Below are positions 36,218-46,900 of a stretch of DNA of 64,000 nucleotides, piece by piece. The stretch covers positions 7,759,030-7,823,029 of the forward strand of contig JAAONU010000004.1 of NCBI GenBank assembly GCA_012932295.1. The letters run 5' to 3'. Position 1 is the first letter of the stretch, and each line of letters opens with the position of its first letter. The notes under the pieces were generated by a model. The model saw only the letters and a list, made by a program, of their open reading frames with translations. It was not told the DNA's origin and ran no database searches. The DNA is from Cyclina sinensis. Lineage: Eukaryota > Mollusca > Bivalvia > Venerida > Veneridae. The translations under genes were made by a program, and so were the position numbers.

Positions 36218-36799
36218 CGATTTTTTTTTCTACTGTAACTCAACAACCCTATTGTCATCATCTTTTACCATCATACATTGTATGTCCACCCCTAGTACTA
36301 AGCTCCAACGTTTCGAGGTCCAAATGTTTGATATTTTCCATTATAAAATCCTGTACCAAGAGGCCTTGCAATGATATATCACATACGATTAGAGCCATTT
36401 TAACTCTGAATCGTCCAAATTCTATTTATACGTTTATCAAACCACCTATTTTAATGCTGGTCCCATTAACTGATGGCAAGTTTATTTTCCTTCTATCACG
36501 TTGGTACCTGCCTTCTCTTCCTCATTACTCATATGTTTCTTTAGATAGCAAAGTTGAAGTGGCCCCGCTGTCAAGCTAAAGGTCTACATAATTATGTGTT
36601 GTTCATGCTACCTCTAATATATAGTCAGTTATACCAAGAAAATTGTTTTCTTCCTAACCGGTCAATTCTAAATGTGTTTTTTGTTCGAATGTTGGTTCAC
36701 AATAACTAGGTCGATTTCTCTCTAACTTTACTTCCGCCATCTCACGACCTAACAAGATGACGGCTTGAAGCTTTCCTAGTACCTGAGGTGGGTTTTATT

Positions 36800-37658
36800 T
36801 GGTTGCCTATTCTTTTGTGGACATTGTCTTAACAAAGATCTCTGGAACCAGATGTAAAACACGATCTGTCAGTTATAGGCTTCCTTTCAGTTGCCTCAAG
36901 TTTATCCATGACGTGTCTCTATCCTCTGGATTGCTCCTTTTATGGTATTTAGTTCTATGTCATCTTTCCAGTCGGCAGGTTTCATGTTTCTCAACTTCTC
37001 TGCAACTAAACCTCATATCGCTCCCTGCAGACATGCTTGCTCTCCCTAATACGTCCTCGTATCGTTCGACTATCTCCACTGCTTCCCTGATTTTTCTACA
37101 ACTATAATCCATCAGCTTCACCTCATCTCCGGCGAAAAATATTTGTAGAAATGCTCCAGTGCTAGCATCGCTTGTGCCACTAGATCAAGTGACACATACG
37201 CCTTTTGAGCATACAACTAAATCTCGTCCCCACAGTTTTATTCTTTTGTCTAGTATATGTTGAATCTTGGAAAGCCATCGATTGGCCTGTCTTATGCTGC
37301 CAAATCTTTGTTCCAGATGATTTGTAAGAACTTTGTATGAACGTTTTTCATGATGCGCCAATGAGCTATAATAAAGCCTAGTCTATCCGTTAAGTGATGT
37401 CGCGAGGTATAGCATTTGTCTTTGTCTGACCAATTCTGCAACTTCTGCACAGTTCACAAAGTATGCCTGATATAAATCGCAGTATTCTTTTCCAGTAAAA
37501 GAATCGGGTTTTATATTTGGTGCTTGACGTCGTATATAACGTTCCTTTGCAATGTAAACATGGTCTCCTTCATCTCCAAAATCTCCAGCTTCATCATTCC
37601 CACCTTGATCATTCATATTGAAATTTATTTCGGTATCCGAACCATGTTGGTCTGCCAT
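36800..37658 (-). pseudogene. Retrotransposon gag remnant
   Basis: An acidic frame opens at 37658 (MADQHGSDTEINFNMNDQGG) and runs to 37383 with SFTGKEYCDLYQAYF, in gag position just downstream of the 5' LTR and leader. A decayed Cys-rich knuckle (CFTSGSRDL) lies near 36850. Broken by stops in between. Confidence 0.6.
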
Positions 37659-37774
37659 GCTAAAATATGTTCTTTGAGCTTTCTGTTAAATAAAGAAATG
37701 AAAAAAAAAATAATTAAAAAACACAAAAAGCGCAAGCTCTTTCTTTTATTAATACATAATATGATGTGAGGTGT

Positions 37775-38025
37775 GCTACGTTGCACGGGTATGTTGATGC
37801 GAACGGGTGTGCGGATACAAACAGGTATTCGGGGTCGAACGGGTGTGCGGATCCGAACAGGTATGCGGCGTCAAACGGGTGTGCGTATCCGAACGGGTGT
37901 GTGGCGTCGAACGGGTTCGCGGATCCGAACACGTCTGTGGTGTCAAACGGGTTTGCGGATCCGAACATGTATGCGGCGTCGAACGGGTGTGCAGCGTCAT
38001 ACGGGTCTGCAGGTTCGAACTTTTA
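37775..38025. repeat. 18-bp minisatellite (36-bp alternating unit) in the retrotransposon leader
   Basis: About 13 units alternating CGGGTGTGCGGATCCGAA and CGGGTATGCGGCGTCAAA types. Being a multiple of three, it leaves long open frames on both strands (hence several spurious ORFs). It is far more GC-rich than its surroundings. Confidence 0.92.
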
Positions 38026-38227
38026 ACTCTAAAATTGCCTCTCAAGGTTCTTCTATCCTCCCAGTCCAAAAGTGCTCCCTACGTTTTTGGTCCTTGTTTA
38101 CCTATCCAAACTATATAATATGGGCCCTGAAGTCGACCGTTAAGTTACGTCGCACGGGTGTGCGGTTTGAATTGGAATCCAAATATGTCCGAAAAGAAAA
38201 TGGTCCGCTATTTTGAAATATATTAAG

Positions 38228-38246
38228 ATCCCACTTCTCTGACATA
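38228..38246 (-). promoter_or_regulatory. Primer-binding site resembling tRNA-Leu
   Basis: The plus strand reads ATCCCACTTCTCTGACAT immediately left of the right LTR. The 3' end of tRNA-Leu is ATCCCACTTCTGACA plus CCA, so it matches with a 2-nt CT insertion and two end mismatches. Position and orientation fit a minus-strand element. Confidence 0.68.
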
Positions 38247-38248
38247 AG

Positions 38249-38778
38249 TGTGATGGTTTAGAGCCGTGTTCGAACCCCAAATAGGACAACTCCGACCTGT
38301 GGGTGCATTCATAGACTATTTCAATAGACTACAAAGAGTTTGTTTATGCTTAAGAACAAATGTTTTATTTAACTAAAGATTCTGTAGAAATTGAGTGAAA
38401 TTGAGTATAATCACGAAATAAATTATTTAAAGATTACTGTGTTAGTTATTGTTAGTAAAAGCAAAAGTTAGTTACATCCGCTCCATCTTGAGATCCTAGG
38501 CAAGAATCCGATTCAAGGAAATATATATAGGCACTCCTGTGAATTATTTAAAACAAAATTTAATCTTTAGAATCCTAACGAAACAATAAAGTATAATGAA
38601 TTAATAAAAAAAAGTGTTACACCAAAGTGTACAACTCAAAGCCTATATCCAGAAAGCCCCCGAAGAACGCCGGACAGGCAAGATATTGAAAATCCCCGTC
38701 TCGAGAACGTGCAAATCACTGAGCGCCTGGGCACTGTTAACGCTCTCGCCCAATCAGATTGTAGAACGTCTATTTTGG
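38249..38778 (-). repeat. Right (5') long terminal repeat
   Basis: Direct copy of 28294-28803. On the minus strand it ends in CA next to the primer-binding site. To its right, sequence from GGAGTTAGGATTGAG onward aligns with copy A at 13814, defining the outer edge. Confidence 0.75.
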
Positions 38779-38867
38779 AGTTAGGATTGAGTCTCGAATC
38801 AACACAAATTACTGGACTTGAGTACTCTTCAGTGAGGAAGTACACTCCTACCTCCATTTTAAGTTAT

Positions 38868-41165
38868 ACACCACCGAATTAGTGTTGTCAGGAACCAGTC
38901 AAAATTGTGCAGGGTTTGTGCGGAGTTATAAGATGACAAAACTGTCTGATTTGGTCAAACATGGAACGGTTGTTCTGATAATCATTTTACTTGAAAACAA
39001 GAACAAATTGAAATTAGGGTTAAGTGTGGTGGACAATTCTTGGCTATTTTTTTGTCGTTTTAAAGCAACTGGAAATTTCGAAGGATTGTAATAAAAATAG
39101 AGAAGTGACTTGGGTAATCTCCGTCGAGACGATATACCGGAAAAGTTGAGTGGTCATCCTATGAAAAAATCTGAATGAAATTGTTTCTCATGATTTATTC
39201 TTTCCAGAAATTGGCTTAGGTAGCATCTTCAGAAGCTAGTAAAGTGAGATTGGGACTTGGTGTTACATTGAATTACTGTAGGATTTGATTTATTTGAGTG
39301 TAACTTAAAATAACAACAATGGGGTTGTTTCTCTGCTGGTGATTGATGAATAATTGCATCAATATTTGCATTTCATTGAAATATTTCAAAACCACAGTCT
39401 CTCAGAAAGTTGTTTTAACCCAGTTTGATAAGTTTTAGAAATATTTCGCCAAATTTCGATTGAAATAAAGTGTTTGATAGACTGAAATGGCTGTTTCTGT
39501 TATACTTTGCTGCTAGAATGTAATATATATCTGTAAAAATGAACCAGCTTGGTGTTTTATTGCATTTTTAACGCATAGTATGTGTAAATAATCATGTTCT
39601 TGTCAGTCGTTTTATTGCATTTTTAACGCATAGTATGTGTAAATAATCATGTTCTTGTCAGTCGTTTTATTGCATTTTTAACGCATAGTATGTGTAAATA
39701 ATCATTTTCTTGTCAGTCGTTTTATTGCATTTTTAACGCATAGTATGTGTAAATAATCATTTTCTTGTCAGTCGTGGCTGATTTGAAGATTTTTTTCGGA
39801 AATGTCACACACACCTTGTAAACAGGGGCGGTTATTTTGAAAGAAAATTTCGTCTCGGTGTTGCTTTACTATTGAAAACGGTGCACTATTTTATGCGTTC
39901 CCATCTAACTTTAGCTTTTGAACGACTAAAATAGTTTCTGCAATGAGAAAATACAACATATAAATCGTAAAATCGCAGAAGATTCAATAAATTGTGGAAA
40001 TATCACGCAAACTGAAGTGCTAGTTAATATAGAAGTTATTGGGTACGGATTTTCGAGTATACACTTTGTACTTTATCATAAATATAAAACAGTGTCTTCA
40101 GTGTTTCTGTTCTAAAGAAACAATCAAAAAAACAAATCAAACTAATACTACAGAAATCACAATTTAAAAAATGCACTATTTTTATTGCAGCTACGGAAAT
40201 ACAAAATAAACAGTTTTAAAATGATTGAATTCCCTCCCTTTATTTTGAAGAAAATGCCATTAAATGTTTTTCTGCTAAACTCTGTTGAAATTTTAGCCAG
40301 TATCATGCTGTTTCCAGTAGAAATACAGTAATGAAATGTTAATTCTGAGATGCGTATTATGAGGGCTTTGTGTAATTCAATATCTATGAAAATATGCAAA
40401 TAATACGGAAAAATGCAAGAATAATGCTTCAGAAATCCATTATTTTAATATAATAGGAGGAAAAAAAACATGTAAAAATGCCTCAAATGTTAATTACGTT
40501 TATATTAAAAATAGTGGAAAGGTTATATAAATGCAAATCATTGTAGCTGATTCTAAAATAAGGTAACCAATGAACTGCAATACGAGATATTTCTGTTTTC
40601 TCTGGCCGTCAGTGCGCCATTTTGAAAGCCAGATTTTATCCAGAATAACAGAAAATATGCAAACAAATGTTTGTTTTTGAGTAGCATTGGTACATTCACT
40701 TCTATGTGCCTATAGGCTATCCATCTTTTTATTTTAGAAATAGCCTAGCAGATTAGTGAATATCAATTAATTCAATATTTTTATTTATTTATTTATTTTT
40801 TTTTGCGGGGGGGTAAAGATATAGTCCAGTTTTCACAACATAATCGCAATATACATCTCTAAACAATACCTGCTTTTAGTAGACTCAATGCCAAAAGAAA
40901 ACTTTGAAAAGAGGGGGGGGGGGATCTTTGTTGAACCAAGGCAGAACAAATGCCCGTCCTATATTCATTGATAGAGCGCACAAAATCAAGAAAAAAAATA
41001 TACATCACTTTTAACACTGCCCTTGCCGTATTTAATGGGGTAAATTTTCATTCAGAAGTGTAGTAAATGAAACATAAACGAAAGAGGTTGTTGTATAATA
41101 TTATGCAGTTATGATATACCTGAAAACCGAGACATGTTATATAATTTATGTTTTAAATCAAGTGA
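38868..41165. other. 2.3 kb insertion present only in the copy B spacer
   Basis: Absent from the aligned position in copy A (about 13912). Near its left end, 38930-39090 has a plus-strand frame ending in a word (RFKATGNFEGL) like the helix-turn-helix end of Tc1-type transposases, so it may be a decayed DNA transposon. No terminal repeats recognised. A GC-type homopolymer run lies near 40806. Confidence 0.45.
39555..39774. repeat. Four nearly identical 55-bp tandem repeats
   Basis: Starts at 39555, 39610, 39665 and 39720 (TTTTATTGCATTTTTAACGC), differing only at one position in the tail (ATGTTCTTG or ATTTTCTTG). High identity indicates recent expansion. Confidence 0.93.
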
Positions 41166-42076
41166 AACCATTGTGTGTTCTACCTTTTATCAGCACGTCA
41201 TACATCTAAAAACACTGCTTGGTACTTTTCTTTCGACACAGTAACAGTTAGAAGTATTTAAGGTAGAGAAACGTGTTGCTCCATAAACTATTCACATACT
41301 GATAAGACGCTATATTATAATCATAGACACGGCCTGTATAATAACCTATCTGAAAGTGGACTTTACATAAATCCGTAAGTAACTTTTAATCCTTGTCAGT
41401 GTTCATTTCTGGACTTCTATCTTCGTTGTTGTGTTTTTATCTTTAATTTAGTCCAGTTAATTTGTACGCGTGTCGAGATATTGTGTAACTTTTTGTATGT
41501 GTCTATATATCCCCAAGACACCATATAAATTATTTTGACTAATCTTTAATTATAAAAATATTATGCCATTTGGATCATGCGAGTAGTATAATGTTCATCG
41601 GCTTATGTGTATGCACGTTGTGAGATGTTTCAATAAACATACATTTCTCATAACGTGATGTAAACATACATTTGTAGAAGAAAAAAACAGCACATGGGAA
41701 AATTATGTTCGAGTTAACACACTTGCCTCGATATGAAACACAAACATGTGCACTTTATACGATTTTATCTAATAACAGTTTTTTTTTACTTTGAAGGGGC
41801 AGGTGATTTTCTCACATCGAAGTTTAATAACTGAATACTTGAATAGTTGAAATTCCTTCCAAAACTTTCACTATCATCTATAAAATGACACCGAAAACAG
41901 GTGCAAATACTGAATTTGGCAGTAAAGGTCGTTTCGAAAAAAATAAAAACATGTACTTTAGGCAAAGATTTGGTTCAGTTTCCCGGAGTAATTTCTGAAA
42001 AGACTTTGTTCATATCGATTGGTAAACTAAAAGCAGCAAAGACGCGAATATTACCCTCGGAACCTATCCCTATCTA

Positions 42077-43662
42077 TACTCCTCACAAAAAGTCAAGCAA
42101 CAAAATCATTTCTTTCTCGTTTTGGTCCTATGACATATATATTCACATAAGTGTACATGTGAAGAAAAGCACGTAATCATTGCAACCTAACACCGTAAAC
42201 ACTCAGCAAAAGATGCACGTGCAAAACAAGAAGTCAGCACTTGATGTGTTAGGTACGATTTCACGTTTTTCTATTGGTCAAATCAGACTGTTCAGACTGA
42301 GTTTCGTTTTATGCTTCGTCATTGCACTCATTAAAGAGAAAACCCAAGCTTGTTTCTGTACAGTTTTCACTAGTGACAATGGTTCGGCGAGTTTTGACAG
42401 AAGTTGAGGTGGCTCATGCCATTGGAATGCTTCAGGGCGGTGTTTCTCAGAGTGACGTTGCTAGGCTGCTCGGCGTCCACAAATGCGTCATCCACAGGGC
42501 CTTTCAACGCTTCCAGGCAACTGGACAATTCTCGGCAAGGTCAAGAAGTGGTCGTCCGAGGGCTACAACCCAACGAGAGGATCGGTACCTTTTCACTTCT
42601 GCAAGGCGCCAACGCTTGTGACCGCCAGAAGACTGCAATCCGACCTGGAATCTGCCACAGGAACCAGAGTTTCCACTCAAACTGTGCGGAACAGGCTTCA
42701 CCAGGCTGACTTCCTTTCACGCCGACCAGCACAATGGGTCCCCCTGAGTCCGCGTCAGCGTCAGACTCGTCTCCACTGGGCTCGCCAAATGCAGATTGGA
42801 GGCTGAATCAGTGGAGAAGAGTTCTTTTTACTGATAAGTCCAGATTCAGTTTGGATTTCAATGATGGGCGCCAGGAAGTTTGGAGACAGCCAGGGGAACG
42901 ATTTACGGCTTGTGCTATTGCAGCACACGACCGTTATGGGGGGCGGCAGTTTGATGGTTTGGGGAGGCATCTGGGCTGGAGGACGTACAGATCTTGTGCT
43001 GTTCCGGAGAGGCACGCTGAATGCTGAACGCTACTTAAATGACGTCATCAGGCCTTAAATGATCCCCGAAATGAGGAGACTTGGTGATGAATACCTTTTC
43101 ATGGATGATAATGCGCCATGTCACAGAGCACGAGTCATTCAAAATGAACTGAACGACAACAATGTCGCTCGCCTTCATTGGCCAGCCCGTTCCCCAGACC
43201 TGAACCCCATCGAGCACGTGTGGGACATTCTTGGGCGAGCTGTTTATGGCATGCCCGTCCGTCCCCACACTCTGGATGCACTGGAAGAAGCCCTTGTGAG
43301 GGAGTGGAGAGCCATCCCACAGAACCAGCTGGACCGCTTAATTGCCTCGCTGCCACGCCGCATTCAGGGCTGCATTGGTGTCAACGGGGGTCACACACGC
43401 TATTGAAAATGGTTTCGCGTGTTTTTGACCTGAAGTGTTTGAAATTTGCGTTGGCTGTTTACATTTTACAACACCTGTTTTCCATGTGTCTTACTTTTTG
43501 TGAACAGTATCGTGAGATCGGAATGGATTTCCAAGATGCTTTGTTAAATTTCACTTGATGAAATGTTGAAGATTATTTGTGCACCTATTCATTTACTATT
43601 GAGGTCTCATTGAAATCTTTTCACAGTTTAAATGTTTGTTGCTTGACTTTTTGTGAGGAGTA
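42077..43662 (+). mobile_element. Tc1-like DNA transposon with perfect 28-bp TIRs
   Basis: TIRs 42077-42104 (TACTCCTCACAAAAAGTCAA...) and 43635-43662 are exact reverse complements and are flanked by TA on both sides. Transposase from ATG 42379 to TGA 43406: paired-type helix-turn-helix (VAHAIGMLQGGVSQSDVARLLGV), GRPRATT linker, FTDKSRFSL (first Asp), FMDDNAPCHRA (second), SPDLNPIEHVW (Glu 34 residues after the second Asp, D34E). It is inactive: the frame changes near 42610, 42800 and 42935, and a TAA interrupts at 43056. The clean TIRs suggest a fairly recent insertion, into the region upstream of the oxidoreductase. Confidence 0.95.
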
Positions 43663-43996
43663 TATATTTCGTTATGTAAAGAATCGCCCCATTGAAACTT
43701 ATGAGTGTTTCCAAGTTATTTTCAAAAACAAGTATCAGAGTCAGGATCAGTCTATAATAAATCTTGGAGAAATGAACAGAATGAATGTTATTATCAACGA
43801 AATTCTAAATGTAAATCGAAGAAAATAACACCAGTTTTTTTTTCCTACAACGACAAACCATGTTATTAATAAAAATACAAAGGGTTAATTATTGTCTGAC
43901 GTTGTAATCTGCGTCAAAAATGTGTCTTATTTCAGATAATATTACTCACAGCAAATCGGTCTAATATACATAATTACTTCTCTTTCAGCATAAACA

Positions 43997-46900
43997 ATGT
44001 CGTCGGAGGGATTTGTAGTACCACTGGACGAATTCCACGCGTTCGTCGTACGTTGTATGAAGGCTGTTGGGATTTCAGAAGATCACGGTTCAGCCTTGGC
44101 GGATCTGTTGGTATCTGCAGATTACAGAGGACATTTTAGCCATGGTTTAAACAGGCTTGGTAGGTTGACCCTTTCCTCGCGAAACAGGGTACTTATGTAT
44201 GTATTTGAGTATAAGAAATGGGTGTGTCAGTTCTGAACAAATCATATTCAACGAATTAAGAGACGTATGTTTCATTTATCAGATACACTTTTGTTGATAT
44301 TCGTATTGCATGTTACATATCCATGTTTATCGTCTGCTCAAATTCTCGTCTGACATGTCAAAGACCCTCTTCTCAACTAGTTCTTGTTGCTGTTCTTTCC
44401 TCTCTTAATTTTCGAGCTTACACGGAAAAATATTGCATCCAGTAAATAACCGCGGGTCAAGAATACCTAAACTCGATTAAACAAGTACATTAATGTATAT
44501 ACACTTATTTAGACATGTACATTACCGATGTGAAAACAAAGACTACAGTAGCGACAGGAACTCCTGAAATCGTCAAGGAAACCATAGCAACGGCACTTGT
44601 AGAGGGGAATAATATACTTGGTATTCATTATTCTTATATTTTACTATTTAAATATGTACCATATTGTAAGATTTACATTTCCAAGTGTCTGCAATAAAAC
44701 TTAAATAATGAACCACTTTTCAATAAAAAACATCTAAAAGCGTAGTTGCCCTTGAATACAAAAGCAAACAACATGGTTTACAAAATCAAACTACATGGTC
44801 TTACAAAAAAGAGCAAAATCAAAAACTGCGTCACAGCCGACCATATTGAATTTACTGAAATGATTAATAAACTCACAGCGTATTGTTCGACGGCGATCAT
44901 GTAATACCTTGTAAATTTGTACCTAAACACACATGTTTTACCTGGATTTGCAGGTCCTGTGATTGGCAAATTTTGTATGGACCTAGCAATTAAGAAGGCG
45001 AAGGAAGCTGGAGTAGGATGGGTCTCAGCAAGAGGTAGATTCATGCAAGACAATTCCATACTGTTCCATTTTTGAATGGTTATAAAGTTTCAAAAGAAGA
45101 AAATTAACACGTGTGTTGTTCACAATTTAGTAATTTGGATAATAAATCTGTGAAGTGAAAACAATTTCTGTGGAACCAATGCGTACGAATTATTTATTTT
45201 TGAAAAATACAAAATAAGCCATCAATTTATTTTGCCAATTTTCATTCAATAAATAGGCATTCTTCCGATAATCTTACCTATCGTAGTCGTTATTCATGTA
45301 GTTGAAATAACTACGTCACAGCCTAAATGGTCACGTGACAAGATGGCGCGTTCCATCAGTCGGCCGATGACTGAAAAATCGCTACTTTTGATTAAGCGTT
45401 TCTAAGTAAATATTCTTTCAATATTTGTAAAATTTTCAAAACTTAACAATGCATGCACAAACTTTATAAGAGTCGGTTGAATTTATGACTTTCGTTTACT
45501 TTTAAGTCTAAGTCTATTTACTCGCAAGTTGATGTCTTAAATTGAAATGTAACAGAAAGAAACGCACGTGAGAGACTGCAGGCATTGAATTACTGTTATT
45601 CATGTGTAATGTATGCAGCTTTGTTTTCGACTGAAATACAACCCGTATCTTTCTCTTTTTAATTTTGACATTGCAGCATCTTCTAAAATTTAGGAATAGA
45701 AATTCAGTTTGATGATTTGTAATGGTTTATTTTCAATCTGACTGAAGTCAGTCTCCATACGGTAGTAGCGCAGTTCTGAAGATATGACTTTAATCAGATT
45801 TGGTCTGTCTTTATTTTAACAGGCTCGAATCATTTTGGAATAGCAGGGTGGTACGGCCTACGTGCGCTGGAACAAGGCATGATAGTAATAAATTACAGTA
45901 TAAAACTTAGCTAACTTTAATAAACTGTAGTAAAATTCGATTTGTGTCTTATCAGAAATAACTGTAATGCAGACCAACATTTGTATATTCTGATTACTAT
46001 ACCTATAAATGACAGGGATCTTTAAGTCAAAGTCTAAACTAGCTGAAGCAATGTCTGCACTAGTTTTTCTGACCTCAAAGTGTCTTCATATTTTTTTTCT
46101 AAGGGTATGGCTTTTACGAACACTTCTCCATTACTGGTTCCTACAAGAGCGAAACAACAGGTGTTAGGAACCAATCCAATATGTGTTGCAGCCCCAGCGA
46201 AAGATGGCGACAGTTTCGTATTAGATATGGCAACCACTTCTGTCGCTTTAGGAAAGGTAAAAGTTCGTCCTTCACTGGCCCTTCATTGTCACCTATTTTT
46301 TATTGTTTACCCAGAGGACTTATCGATTGGTGGAAATAGTTTGTGTAAACGTTTTGCATATGTTCAATACACGGGGACTGACAAACATAAATTTCTTCCG
46401 TTAACACATTTGATGGCGAAGGGGAAAAGTTGTTCAACTCTGTTTTGGGTTCATTTGATGACCATGTGCTAACTTTGGCAAATGTTCGACTCTGTAGATT
46501 ATTCAGCTAATTGCCATGTGCAAACAAATCCCTCTCTATTTGAGTTATTTTTTCGTCGGTACCGGTTGCCCATATGACAGACGCCCCTGCAGAGATTAGT
46601 TTGTGCTGTGAGGGATAGTGCATGATACAGACAGCATCCCAATTCAGAGACACCCTTGGTTCTTTTCCATTCTCAGATACTTGGGACCTCGTTTTAACGT
46701 CTCCTCCGGAAGACATTTAGTAATGGAGCAGACAAAAATTAATGATCTCAAAACTTGTTTATATGTGTCCATCTCTAACGTTTATTCATTTAATGTCTAG
46801 ATGCAAACAAATGTTGAACTCCTTTATTTATTTATTTGATGGCTATAAGCAACCAATTTGCTCACTGGTTATAATACTAATTTCAGGTAGAACTTGCCGA

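Larger units (their letters stand above)
28294..38778 (-). mobile_element. Degenerate Ty3/gypsy-type LTR retrotransposon (10.5 kb with nested insertions)
   Basis: Direct repeats of about 510-530 bp (28294-28803 and 38249-38778) flank a minus-strand internal region with gag-like start, reverse transcriptase, RNase H and part of integrase, in Ty3/gypsy order. Just inside the right repeat lies a sequence matching the 3' end of tRNA-Leu, the expected primer-binding site. All reading frames are broken. It sits in the copy B spacer; flanks on both sides align with copy A (near 13465 and 13814), so it inserted after the duplication, or copy A lost it. No clear polypurine tract or target-site duplication was found. 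Confidence 0.82.

Noticed and set aside
37766..38216. Cys/Gly- and Arg-rich repeat proteins on both strands
   Set aside because: Products of the 18-bp minisatellite, open in several frames at once.
39555..39774. CRISPR-like array
   Set aside because: The 55-bp units are directly contiguous with no unique spacers, and the DNA is eukaryotic.
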